Below are positions 14,719 through 22,903 of a stretch of 35,428 nt of DNA, piece after piece. Every line of letters starts with the position of its first letter. Positions within the stretch are counted from its first letter, which is position 1. The notes below the pieces were generated by a model that was not told where the DNA came from, made no database searches, and worked only from the letters and a program-made list of their open reading frames with translations. Where the stretch lies: the NCBI RefSeq assembly GCF_001455965.1, contig NZ_LKKO01000057.1, positions 1 through 35,428 of the forward strand, given 5' to 3'. The stretch is from Methylobacterium sp. GXS13. GTDB lineage: Bacteria; Pseudomonadota; Alphaproteobacteria; Rhizobiales; Beijerinckiaceae. Made by a program: the position numbers and the translations under genes.

Positions 14719-16746
14719 ATGAGCTCGCTAGAACGCCGACGGTCGGGCACGCTGAGACTCAGAATTTTCGTTTTTCTGCTTCCACTACTACTGGCCGGAT
14801 GCGGTGATTCCATCACGAAAGTCGTGAATGCCAAATGGCCGCCCATCAATGTCGAGCAACAGCGCAGGGCTGCGATCGACAGCACAGCTCAACCGCTCTC
14901 CCAAATCACAAGCCCGAGCGTAGCTTTTTCTTTGGCGCTAGCCGATGCACAACGGGCATTGCTTGACGACAAATTGAGGGAGCAGGGCATCGTCGATTTA
15001 CGCCTTGAAGGAGCAGAACAACTTCTCCACGTCCGCGCGACCTTCAAGCGCAAGTTCGCCGGAGTGGACGCAGGCGCAAACTCCGAGCTGGCGAAAATCT
15101 TAGACGCGGCACGACCCGAGATAACCGGCTCTATTGATGCTTATGCGGGCATAACGGGCGGGCTTATCGACGAGGCGAACGGTCCGCCCGTCGTCAATCT
15201 CTCGCTCCTTCCAGCGCTTAGTTCTGTTCAGGTCGACAGTGTTGTTCTTGCCGAAAAAATCGGTGCAACCGCAGTGGTCGACGCACTGGTTGCAGTTCTC
15301 AATATATTCAAGGACAACATCAGCGGTGAACTCAGCCGGCAGCCTTTCACGAAGTTGACGGTACCGGCACTCTCGCCCACGGCCATTGATCCTTCAAAAA
15401 GCATCATCATCAAGAACCCAGCTGCTAGTCTTACCGTCCGTCTTAAAGCTGACAAAATCGTCGCTCCCTTCAAGCTTGGCGGGATAGCTTGGCTAGTCAC
15501 TGACAATCAAGTCGTAGCTTTGGTTCAACTCACCCCGACCGCTGGAGGCTCAGAAACCGCCCCTGTTACCGTAGGCAGATCGTTTGGAGATATACGTGAC
15601 CAGATCGATGGACTGATCGCGACCAATTTCGGCTTGTCTCTGAGCGAGAGATCAAGTTGGGCTGCCGTTCGAAAAGATCTTATTGCAAACACAATCAACA
15701 GCGGGGTGACCCAAGCTAATTTGTGCGTCTCAGTTTCAGGCGCAACGTCTAGGCAAACGTCGAGCACAAAAATCGATTTGCCAAGTGGTGATGCTATCAA
15801 TTGCACTCCCAATCGGGAATGCAGCTCAAATCGATCATGCGACTTCGCACCGGACGTGGACAACCGAGACTGTGACGCTTGCATTCTATCGAGACCCAAA
15901 GTTTGTGCGCCAAGCTGGGCAGGTGGCGGGTGTGTAGGAGGCGGTTGCATCCAGCGGGGTCGCGATCCGATATGCGCATTCGGGCAAGGTGTTCAGAATG
16001 ACCTCTACCGCGCAGTCGCAGCCGGCAAAAAATTTGATTGTGAGAGACTAAAGGCTCAGGAAAAGGCGAGTTGCGAGATCGAAAAGTCTGGAGAGAAGCT
16101 GCTTTGCGAAACGGGAAAGCAAACTCTCACGCTCATCAAGAACACGGGGAAATTCGCTAATCTAGACGTAACCTCACAGATCAAAAGTGAGGACCTTGGA
16201 GTTTGCATTCAAGAGTTTAATTTATCAACGGACCTATCAGGCGTAAGCTTGGCTCTCGATGTTTCAGGTCGAGCCCAGGCCGTCATTGACGTAAAGTTTA
16301 CGCCCTTGGACATCGTCGGTCATTTGGCCTGTCAGTGGCCATGGACAGAGTCGCAGACGTTTGAGGCTTCTTTGAAGGAATCCCGCATTCCAATTTCGTC
16401 TGCCTTCCGCTTGGAGACTCCACCAGATGGGCAAGCTCGCGCCGTGTTTTCCGTTAAGGAGACAATAATCAAAGCAGATATCTCGCCCGGTCCCACCGAG
16501 TTCTTGCTTACGAAGAGCCCTAACATGACTTTGTCCTGCCAAGGACTTAACCTGATCAAGCCTATCGTTTTGCTTCTAACGCCCTTTGTCCCGCAGCTGC
16601 GCGGTGACATCGAGACCAAACTACCGTCGCAGGAGATTTCTGCTGATCTGAACTTGCCTGTGCAGAGAGTTCGGGAGAAAGAGTTCAGTGTTTCCATCAA
16701 GAATAATCGGCAGGCGATCGTAGCTATTGGCCAACTTCTGCCATAA
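14719..16746 (+). CDS. Large lipoprotein with a cysteine-rich insert, unknown function
   Basis: A 675-residue protein with a lipoprotein signal: basic start, hydrophobic run and lipobox LAGC with the lipidated C28. Gly at +2 and no Asp there favour transport to the outer membrane. The N-terminal half (about 50-330) and C-terminal part (about 470-675) consist of alternating beta stretches with repeated phrases such as VAFSLALADAQRALLDDKL and VQRVREKEFSVSIKN, which recalls lipid-binding TULIP/DUF4403-like folds; this is only a guess. Between them (about 336-465) lies a cluster of some sixteen cysteines (CTPNRECSSNRSCDF, CDACILS, GGGCVGGGC) that probably form disulfides, followed by a charged, Lys/Glu-rich helix with further cysteines. 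AAGAGGGG lies 6 bases upstream of the ATG. Codon use is AT-richer than the surrounding genes, which suggests recent transfer together with the preceding gene. Confidence 0.7.
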   Translation: MSSLERRRSGTLRLRIFVFLLPLLLAGCGDSITKVVNAKWPPINVEQQRRAAIDSTAQPLSQITSPSVAFSLALADAQRALLDDKLREQGIVDLRLEGAEQLLHVRATFKRKFAGVDAGANSELAKILDAARPEITGSIDAYAGITGGLIDEANGPPVVNLSLLPALSSVQVDSVVLAEKIGATAVVDALVAVLNIFKDNISGELSRQPFTKLTVPALSPTAIDPSKSIIIKNPAASLTVRLKADKIVAPFKLGGIAWLVTDNQVVALVQLTPTAGGSETAPVTVGRSFGDIRDQIDGLIATNFGLSLSERSSWAAVRKDLIANTINSGVTQANLCVSVSGATSRQTSSTKIDLPSGDAINCTPNRECSSNRSCDFAPDVDNRDCDACILSRPKVCAPSWAGGGCVGGGCIQRGRDPICAFGQGVQNDLYRAVAAGKKFDCERLKAQEKASCEIEKSGEKLLCETGKQTLTLIKNTGKFANLDVTSQIKSEDLGVCIQEFNLSTDLSGVSLALDVSGRAQAVIDVKFTPLDIVGHLACQWPWTESQTFEASLKESRIPISSAFRLETPPDGQARAVFSVKETIIKADISPGPTEFLLTKSPNMTLSCQGLNLIKPIVLLLTPFVPQLRGDIETKLPSQEISADLNLPVQRVREKEFSVSIKNNRQAIVAIGQLLP

Positions 16747-17034
16747 CGCAGCAAGAACGCATCCCGTTCGCACATATGTCGCGCGGCCTGTGGGTACGAA
16801 GTCCGCGCTGAAGCACACGGCCGCTAGGGCTAACTGACTGCATGCTTGCGTAGCTAAGGGCCGCTTCCGGCCATCAGGCCCGTGACCGCTCACCACCCCT
16901 AGCCGAAGTCGGTGGACCGCCGATGAATGGCCGCTCTTGGGAAGCGCCGATGGCTGTCTGCATGGCTGGCATGGGTCGCTACCGGAACGGCCGCTAGGGG
17001 GTGGATTTCGGCTGATCCGCTTCTGGGGAGCAGG
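16747..17034 (+). repeat. Intergenic region rich in dispersed-repeat sequence, copy C
   Basis: Blocks such as AAGGGCCGCTTCCGGCCAT, CGATGAATGGCCGC, and GAACGGCCGCTAGGGGGTGG followed by GATTTCGGCTGATCCGCTTC match the repeat family seen near 8190, 13950 and 17500. The clearest core is 16984-17025. The right end of the repeat touches the start of the next gene and appears to supply its ribosome-binding site (TGGGGAGCAGG before the ATG at 17036). Confidence 0.55.
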
Positions 17035-17035
17035 C

Positions 17036-17446
17036 ATGCGTTTGAGAATTGGTGCGCTAGCAACGGCCCTCGCAGTCACCGCAGGTCTGCCGGTCCACGC
17101 GGCCGAGATGGCGGACTTTTTAGGCGTTTGGGAGCAGGTCGGTACGAACGCCGGCCCCTGTCCAACCTGCCAGATTGAGTTCCAAGAGACGCCTCAGGGA
17201 GCTGTCGTCATTGCGAACAACGGATGGCGAGCGGATTTGCCGACGTTGAACACCGGCGGTCCGGCGAGCGGGATCGGTCGGTGGCGAGACGAACGTGTTG
17301 CTACATGGGTGTCCGGGCGCTCGTTCACGGTGAGCTTTTATCTGGAGGGGAGCGGACTACTCGCCATGACGATGACGGTGGATACCAGTTCGGGCCGCCA
17401 GTCTGTCGTCCGAGGAAGCTACAGACGGGTATGGAAGGGTATGTAG
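17036..17446 (+). CDS. Small exported protein with a CxxC motif
   Basis: A 136-residue protein. The ATG at 17036 is chosen because a Sec signal peptide follows at once (MRLRIGALATALAVTAGLPVHAA, cut before EMADF) and GGGGAGCAGG lies just upstream; an upstream in-frame extension lies in repeat DNA and is rejected. The mature part starts MADFLGVWEQVGTNAG and has a CPTC pair near residue 42, then beta-prone segments (FTVSFYLEGSGLLAMTMTVD). The FLGVWEQV opening is reminiscent of lipocalin-like or DUF-type periplasmic proteins of similar size, but I cannot assign a family. It is probably monocistronic. Confidence 0.65.
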   Translation: MRLRIGALATALAVTAGLPVHAAEMADFLGVWEQVGTNAGPCPTCQIEFQETPQGAVVIANNGWRADLPTLNTGGPASGIGRWRDERVATWVSGRSFTVSFYLEGSGLLAMTMTVDTSSGRQSVVRGSYRRVWKGM

Positions 17447-17469
17447 GCATGATATTCGTCTGTGGTTCA

Positions 17470-17640
17470 AATCTGACGCTTGGTACCTGCGTAAAACGGC
17501 CGCTGGAGGTGGATTTTTGCCGATCTGCTTTCGGGAAGTGTGATCGAGGAAGCAGACCTTCGCTCGGACTGGAGAAGTCGGCTGCTTCGCGCCCAACCCG
17601 GCCATTCGTCGCTCCTCTCCGAATTCCTGGAAGCAGACAT
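17470..17640 (+). repeat. Dispersed intergenic repeat, copy D
   Basis: It starts with the exact 18-base block shared with 8149-8166, then AAAACGGCCGCTGGAGGTGG and ATTTTTGCCGATCTGCTTTCGG, matching the cores near 8190, 13960 and 16990. Near 17598-17612 the block CCCAACCCGGCCATTCG is the reverse complement of the CGAATGGCTGGGTTGGG block of copy B, so modules occur in both orientations. Confidence 0.6.
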
Positions 17641-17881
17641 CGCGACTATGACGGACAACAGACTGGGGCATTGATCGTGTCGTCCGAGGGCTCACGCCTG
17701 TAAGTCGCCACGGAGTCACGAACGCTGACTGCCAACGCCGACAACGACTTGCAGGACTGATCGGCGTCGGACCCCTACGCCGGTCCACACATCTGGTGAG
17801 CGGCGTCGCTCGGCCGCGGCCGCGGTCCCGGACGCCGGCGGCGATACACGTGGGGCCAGGCGATGATGGCGCGCACTCGAT

Positions 17882-17910
17882 CCGCCGGTCGGGCACGATC
17901 GGTCCGGCGG
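17882..17910 (-). terminator. GC-rich hairpin after the helicase gene, possible terminator
   Basis: CCGCCGG (17882-17888) pairs with CCGGCGG (17904-17910) over a 15-base loop, immediately downstream of the minus-strand stop at 17915. There is no U-run, so intrinsic termination is uncertain. Confidence 0.3.
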
Positions 17911-17914
17911 CGGC

Positions 17915-20086
17915 TCAAGCTTCGTAGGCGCGCGACGGCAGGGATTTGCGCACGTGGCGTATCACTTCGCGCTCGAACGGCTGCAGGTCCAGCCGCTCCA
18001 GGTCCAGCGCCGCCAGCATCCGCAAGCCTTCGTCGACGTCGGCGACCTCCCCCCAAGCCGCCATCAGCTTCGACGCGATCTCGGCCGGGATGCCGTACTC
18101 GTCCAGGGCGAAGACGCCGGCGGGCAGGAACAGGGAGTCGGCCCGCGCGGCGAGGAGGGCGTAGTCACCGGGCGCGCCGCGCTTTCGGCGCGCAAGGACG
18201 TCGGCCTGTATGCGGCTCACGGCCATCAGCTGTCGGCCGAACGTGAAACCCACGTACTTGCGCAGGAAGGACAACGCGCCCTCGACCGCCTCGCTTACAC
18301 TGGTGCCCCGCCATCGCTCCTGGACGCGTCGGGCGATGAACGCGCCGAAATCGCCGGCGGCCATCAGGCTGGTCAGCACGGCCTGGAGCTGGTCGCCGGC
18401 GTGTATGCCGTGCCGCCTCAGGACGGTGCCCTGGTCGACGTGGTCGTAGATCAGGTCGCAGACGGCGCGGAACTGGGCCGAGTCGGGGACGCCGCGCCAC
18501 TGGAGGAGCCTTGGATCCCGGTCGAACAGGTCCGAGACGGCGTCCGCGAGGGCGTTCTGCGCGCCGACTGGGACGTACCGATTGGCGCGGATGGTGGCCT
18601 CGGCGAGGCGCGAGCCCCTGAACACTTCCGCGAGGCGATCCCGCGAACCCGGCGTCAGGCTGCCGGTAGGCAACGCCAACAGCAGGGACAGGGGCGTCGC
18701 TCCGTCCTGCGCCCCGATCGGCAGGTCGACCGTATGGTCCCCCTCGGCGACCGCCTCCTCGATCACGAAGACCTTGCCGATGAAATACCGGTTCATGCGC
18801 CCGGCGCGGCCCGCGATGTTGCGGAAGGTGAAATCGTCGATGGTCCGCGTGTTCCTGCGCCTGTCGAAGACGATCACGTTCTCCGCGACGGTGTTGACGC
18901 CCTCGATGATCGTCGACGTGCACACGAGGTAGCGGATGCTCCCCTCCTCGAACGCCCGGACCATGTATTGCTGGATGGCTCGCGGGACGTTGCCGTGATG
19001 GACGCCCACCCCCCGCGCCAGGGCGCGGATGACCTCCCATTCCGGCGGGTAATGGCGCTCCAGCCAGCGGACGGCGTCCGCGGTCGCCTCGCAGACGGGC
19101 AGCTCGCAGCCGAGGTAGATATTCCGCGCCGCATCCCGCGCGCTGCGCGGGGACTGGCAGTAGACCAGCGTGGGGCTCGTCAACTCGCGGCACAGCTCGA
19201 CCAGCTTGGCCGCCCGGTCCGAGCTGTCCTGCTTGAGGCCGAAATACGTTATGTCCAGCGAGACGGTGGAGAAGTCCGACGGGATGAAGACGTGCCGGTA
19301 TCCCGTGGCCAGCCCGGCCACGGAGGCGATGCTCGGTCCTATGAGGTAGAATTGGGCCCCCTTCTCCGCGAGCCTGTGGAAGCAGACGTTGAGGTCGATG
19401 GATCTCTCGTCGTCGTCGCCGTCCCTCATGTCGAGCTTGTAGAACTCGTCGATGACGAGGAAGTCGGCGTCGTCGAGGTCGTCGCGTCCCAGGGCCCGTT
19501 CCTGGGTGAGGACGTAGACCGTCGGCCGCCCGTCCTCGCGCCTGGCCTGGCCCGGATGCGTGATGACGTCGTGGGTCCGGCCCAGGGACGCGGTGATCCG
19601 CCTTCGGGTCTCGTCGATCAGGGCGATGGTGGGCACGACGATGACGGCGCGTCTGTGCTGGCCCGTCGCCAGGACCGCGTCGACGACGAGGCTCTTGCCG
19701 ACGCTGGTCGGGGCGCTCAGGACAACGTTGCGGCCGGCGGCGAGCTCTTGGAACACCGACAGCTGCAGGCTGTGGAAGAAGCGCTCCTCCCCGACCCCGT
19801 GGACGCGGTGCGCCTCGATCAGGATCTGGTCCTCCAGGCTGCGGTGCAGGGTCCTGTCGGCGTAGGGGAACAGACCGACCTCGCGGACCAGGGCATCGAG
19901 GAGCGCCCCGTAGTCCTTCGGGAGCGTGTGCTTGACCGCCAGCAGGCGGATGACGAGGTCCCGGGCGAGCGCTGCGGTCCGCTCGTGGTTCGCGAGGTAG
20001 GCGATCTCCCGGAAGACCGGGAACCGCACCTCGGCGAGCCTCGCCGGCTCGGCGAGGCATTCCCGGATGAGGCTGATCTCCATCAT
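17915..20086 (-). CDS. Ski2-like superfamily 2 helicase of a two-gene defence system (HamB/AbpB-like)
   Basis: A 723-residue helicase starting at the ATG at 20086, which overlaps the stop of the upstream nuclease gene (ATGA) and has GAGGAGG 2-8 bases upstream; a longer start at 20134 would overlap the nuclease gene by 52 bases. Walker A SAPTSVGKS (124-132, K131), motif Ia PTIALIDE (152-159), motif II DEFY (213-216) instead of DEAD/DEAH, motif III-like LIGPSI, motif IV region VHHG (362-365), motif V CTSTIIEGVN (389-398) and motif VI RNIAGRAGR (422-430) are all seen. The STIIEGVN and GRAGR phrases are typical of Ski2-type RNA/DNA helicases. The C-terminal 270 residues are helical with no named domain. 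With the coupled nuclease gene this matches Hachiman/AbpAB-type anti-phage modules, where the helicase senses or unwinds aberrant DNA. The specific family name is inferred, not proven. Confidence 0.85.
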   Translation of the reverse strand: MMEISLIRECLAEPARLAEVRFPVFREIAYLANHERTAALARDLVIRLLAVKHTLPKDYGALLDALVREVGLFPYADRTLHRSLEDQILIEAHRVHGVGEERFFHSLQLSVFQELAAGRNVVLSAPTSVGKSLVVDAVLATGQHRRAVIVVPTIALIDETRRRITASLGRTHDVITHPGQARREDGRPTVYVLTQERALGRDDLDDADFLVIDEFYKLDMRDGDDDERSIDLNVCFHRLAEKGAQFYLIGPSIASVAGLATGYRHVFIPSDFSTVSLDITYFGLKQDSSDRAAKLVELCRELTSPTLVYCQSPRSARDAARNIYLGCELPVCEATADAVRWLERHYPPEWEVIRALARGVGVHHGNVPRAIQQYMVRAFEEGSIRYLVCTSTIIEGVNTVAENVIVFDRRRNTRTIDDFTFRNIAGRAGRMNRYFIGKVFVIEEAVAEGDHTVDLPIGAQDGATPLSLLLALPTGSLTPGSRDRLAEVFRGSRLAEATIRANRYVPVGAQNALADAVSDLFDRDPRLLQWRGVPDSAQFRAVCDLIYDHVDQGTVLRRHGIHAGDQLQAVLTSLMAAGDFGAFIARRVQERWRGTSVSEAVEGALSFLRKYVGFTFGRQLMAVSRIQADVLARRKRGAPGDYALLAARADSLFLPAGVFALDEYGIPAEIASKLMAAWGEVADVDEGLRMLAALDLERLDLQPFEREVIRHVRKSLPSRAYEA

Positions 20087-21780
20087 CGCCTCCTCAGGCG
20101 CGCCTCGAAGGTCCGCGCCAACGTCGCGGCGCACTCGACTGGGACGAGGAACAGGGAAACCTCGACGTCCCGCAGCTCGTCGTCGATCCCAGCCTTGATT
20201 TGATCGTACTCGTCCCGGACCTCTCGCTTCAGGAGCGTGAGGTAGGCGGCGTTGAAGCCCGCGCCCAGCGTCGCGCTGTCGTAGGCCACCAGGATCGGGA
20301 GCCGGACGACCCTCAGCAGGTCCGAGGTCTTGCCGGTCGAGACGAGGATGCCGTCCAGGGTATCGGCGCGCAGGTGGCGCGGCTCGCGCAGCTGGATGAT
20401 GATGTCACGTTCCTCCATCAGCACGTCGCGCGTCACCGCGGTGCGCAGCTCTGCGAGCACCTCGTCGATCACCGCGCGGTGCGAGTCGGCTGCGACCAGG
20501 CGCGAACGCCCCAGCCAGATCTCATCGCCACCCGCCAGGGGGACAATGTGCGCGCTCGTCGAGCGCATCGCGCCCCCCACCAGGAAGAAGATCCGGCAAG
20601 CGATCGGCTCCGCCCCAAAGTGATGCCGGAGGATCGCGTGCAGCATGAGGCCGGCGATGAGGCCCGGGACGTCGACCGGTCCGCGGCGCTCCAGAGCCCT
20701 GAGCGCCTCGCCCGGCAGCCGCCGCGCCGATAGGTGGTTGTACGTCGCGAGAATCCGCGGCGACAGCGCCACCTCGGGCAGCCAGTCCAGCAGGTGCTCG
20801 GTGAGCTCGTCCATGCGCCAGACGTTACCGTCGTACTCGACGTCGTAGGCGTAGAGGGCGCGCTTGACGGCGCCGTCGTCCACCGCGCAGAGCTCGGAGA
20901 AAAAGGCCGGCACGTTGACGATTTGGTAGACCTTGACGTGGTCGGCCGCATCAGCGCGCATCTCCGCCAGCCGCTCCTCCCACCAAGTCATGATGTCGGC
21001 GCGGGTCCAGGCCTTGTCGGCGATCTCGCTCGACGGCGCGTCACCCATCGATCGGGTCTTGCTCACCAATCGCTCGTAGACGCCCTCGACCATGTCGAAC
21101 GCGGGGTTGAGGCCGCGGCCCTGGGCGAGGGTCAGCAAGGTCTTCGTGTTGCGCGCGTGGATGGAGCGTTCGTCCGCCTCGACCTCCCAGAGCAGGTGCC
21201 TCGACCAGTCGGCCAACGTGCGGCCCGAGTTCGACTTCGTGTCCTTGTACTTCTTCGCGAAGTTGCCGACCAACGCCTCGAACGCCGCCTCGCCGTCCCG
21301 CCGTCCCCTCTCACGCGTGAACGGCACCAGCTTGGCGGACACGGCCCTGGTGGTCACGAGGCGGAACCAGGCCGTGTCGCCGTCCGTGTCGCATAACAGC
21401 GACCGCTCGCAGACCGAACTTCCCTTCCGGCCTTTCGTCCGAGCGGCCAGTTCAGTCAGGTTCCACTTGCTGTCGGCTTCCGTGGTCTTGACCTGCACGT
21501 ACTCGTTGATTAGCCCGCCCGCCCCGGAGCGCCGGACCACGATGTCGTCCGCGGTCTCGCACTCCAGCCTGACGGCGTCCGGATCCAGCAGCGTCTCCAG
21601 CGCGATCCTCGCGGCGACGTGGTCCTGGATGCGGAACCCGCGCCGCGCCGCGATCCCCCCTGCGTCGGACGCCCCCGTCGAACCCTTCGTCACCCAGCCC
21701 CCCGGACCACGATCGATCTTCACGATCGACTTAAAGTTGCTCGTACTCCTTGGGAACCCCGAATCACGCTCGGACTCCAA
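20083..21780 (-). CDS. DUF4297 (Cap4-like) nuclease domain fused to a HamA-like C-terminal region
   Basis: A 565-residue protein translationally coupled to the helicase. Residues about 40-180 look like the DUF4297/Cap4 dsDNA endonuclease domain: GIAARRGFRIQDHVAARIALETLL, then D79 (in TADDIVVRR) and Q96-V-K98 (EYVQVKTT), the D...(E/Q)xK core of PD-(D/E)xK nucleases, then KWNLTELA. The last 130 or so residues (STGKTSDLLRVVRLPILVAY ... DVEVSLFLVPVECAATLARTF) resemble the end of HamA/DUF1837 proteins, which pair with HamB helicases. The middle (about 190-430) is helical and unassigned. A nuclease effector licensed by the helicase is inferred. The start is unsure: TTG at 21780, or GTG at 21723 or 21693; AAGGAG lies 22 bases before the GTG at 21723, too far to be decisive. 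No transmembrane or signal segment is present, so it is cytoplasmic. Confidence 0.75.
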   Translation of the reverse strand: MESERDSGFPRSTSNFKSIVKIDRGPGGWVTKGSTGASDAGGIAARRGFRIQDHVAARIALETLLDPDAVRLECETADDIVVRRSGAGGLINEYVQVKTTEADSKWNLTELAARTKGRKGSSVCERSLLCDTDGDTAWFRLVTTRAVSAKLVPFTRERGRRDGEAAFEALVGNFAKKYKDTKSNSGRTLADWSRHLLWEVEADERSIHARNTKTLLTLAQGRGLNPAFDMVEGVYERLVSKTRSMGDAPSSEIADKAWTRADIMTWWEERLAEMRADAADHVKVYQIVNVPAFFSELCAVDDGAVKRALYAYDVEYDGNVWRMDELTEHLLDWLPEVALSPRILATYNHLSARRLPGEALRALERRGPVDVPGLIAGLMLHAILRHHFGAEPIACRIFFLVGGAMRSTSAHIVPLAGGDEIWLGRSRLVAADSHRAVIDEVLAELRTAVTRDVLMEERDIIIQLREPRHLRADTLDGILVSTGKTSDLLRVVRLPILVAYDSATLGAGFNAAYLTLLKREVRDEYDQIKAGIDDELRDVEVSLFLVPVECAATLARTFEARLRRR

Positions 21781-22263
21781 ACTGTAGATCGAGGTTCATC
21801 GCCTGGTCTGGAGGATCAGGCTCGCGGTCGATCCGCCCGAGCGGCCGCCCGCGAACCCGATGGTCTCGCGGCCCATTTCGGGACGGGCCATCATCCGGCG
21901 GGGTCGCCTGGGGTCTGAGGTCGGCGATCCGCCGGCGGCCCTGGGCGACGGCTGTTTGAGAATGCCGCGACGATGGATGACCTTCTGCGCCACCAAACAG
22001 TGTATGCCGCAGGCGAAGGTCAGCCACCCGGCGGGAAATGTCCGTTCTTGTGCATTGTCGCATCCGAAACGGTCGAGCGGCTTTCGGCCAACTCCAGCCG
22101 TACGAAGCTGGCCCGCTCAATGTCCGCTTCCAGGCATCCCCTCGGTGACCCGGAATGACTGGGTTGGGTCGCATGCGGAACGTCCGCATATGCCCTCCAT
22201 CTCCAGAGCCTCGGTTCGGGTGTCTCCTCGCCTAGCCGGCATGAGCCGGCGAGGAGACAGACG
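21781..22263. other. Intergenic region between the defence pair and the recombinase
   Basis: About 480 bases separating divergent genes, so promoters for both must lie here. About 22070-22190 is dispersed-repeat sequence (copy E). The remaining part shows no convincing gene; overlapping open frames are GC-driven and lack initiation signals. No recognisable tRNA or attachment site was found. Confidence 0.5.
22070..22190 (+). repeat. Dispersed intergenic repeat, copy E
   Basis: It carries TCGGCCAACTCCAGCCG (about 22084-22100), AATGTCCGCTTCCAGG (about 22118) and GAATGACTGGGTTGGGT (about 22154), modules that line up in the same order as in copy B near 13912-13965. It ends with a TGCGGAACGTCCGCA palindrome (about 22175-22189). 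Confidence 0.6.
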
Positions 22264-22896
22264 ATGGGACACTCCGCACACGATCCGGCCACGAAAGGGC
22301 GGCCGGCCTGGAACGCTGGCCGCAAGCTTGGCGCCAAGCAAGCCCTCAAACCTCAGCAGGTCTGGGCCATCCGGTTCTGGCTCGACCGCGAACGGCGCGT
22401 GCGCGACCGTGCGATGTTCGACCTCGCCATCGACAGCAAGCTGCGCGGCTGCGACATCGTCAAGCTCAAGATTGGCGACCTTGTCAGCGGTGGTCGAATC
22501 CGTAGCCGAGCCATTGTCATTCAGCGCAAGACCGGCCGACCGGTGCAGTTCGAATTGCTCGAACCCGCGCGTGCCAGCATCCTGGCATGGCTGGAGGCCA
22601 GGGGTGGAACGCTCGACGACTATGCCTTCCCGAGCCGGCTCGATGGTGTCATGCACATCAGCACGAGGCAGTATGCGCGCTTGGTCGATGAGTGGGTCTC
22701 GGGCATCGGGCTTCGAAAAGAGGACTATGGGACACATTCCCTGCGTCGCACGAAGGCGTCGTTGATCTACAAGCGGACCGGCAACCTGCGTGCCGTCCAG
22801 ATCCTGCTCGGCCATACCAAGATCGAGAGCACGGTCAGGTATCTCGGTGTCGACGTCGAAGATGCTCTGACACTGGCCGAAGGGACTGAGATTTGA
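22264..22896 (+). CDS. Small tyrosine recombinase / phage-type integrase
   Basis: A 210-residue recombinase consisting almost only of the catalytic domain. The full active-site set is present: R61 (SKLRGCDIVKLK), K89 (QRKTGRP), H158-x-x-R161 (THSLRRT), H184 (LLGHTKIEST) and the nucleophile Y193 (VRYLGV). The usual SAM-like core-binding domain of larger integrases is missing, with only about 30 basic N-terminal residues (GRKLGAKQALKP) before the catalytic part. Such short recombinases are common in proteobacterial accessory DNA and may move or invert nearby segments. It diverges from the nuclease-helicase pair and is followed by a clear terminator at 22904-22932. The ATG at 22264 has GGAGACAGACG upstream. 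Confidence 0.93.
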   Translation: MGHSAHDPATKGRPAWNAGRKLGAKQALKPQQVWAIRFWLDRERRVRDRAMFDLAIDSKLRGCDIVKLKIGDLVSGGRIRSRAIVIQRKTGRPVQFELLEPARASILAWLEARGGTLDDYAFPSRLDGVMHISTRQYARLVDEWVSGIGLRKEDYGTHSLRRTKASLIYKRTGNLRAVQILLGHTKIESTVRYLGVDVEDALTLAEGTEI

Positions 22897-22903
22897 GCGT
22901 TTG

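Larger units (their letters stand above)
17447..17914. other. Intergenic region with dispersed-repeat remnants
   Basis: About 470 bases between two genes that point toward each other. The left part (17470-17640) is dispersed repeat (copy D). The right part is GC-rich without a convincing gene. A hairpin at 17882-17910 lies just past the stop of the helicase gene. Confidence 0.5.

Noticed and set aside
13912..17640. CRISPR array suggested by repeated blocks
   Set aside because: The repeats are far apart, of varied length and diverged, without regular spacers or cas genes; they are dispersed intergenic repeats.
17954..20203. Very long plus-strand open frame (749 codons) opposite the helicase gene
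   Set aside because: It mirrors the helicase gene in a GC-rich region, has no family motifs and a biased Arg/Asp/Gly composition. The minus strand carries all helicase motifs.
21781..22263. tRNA or attachment site next to the recombinase gene
   Set aside because: I looked for a cloverleaf and a TTCRANYC T-loop and for flanking direct repeats and found none that hold up.
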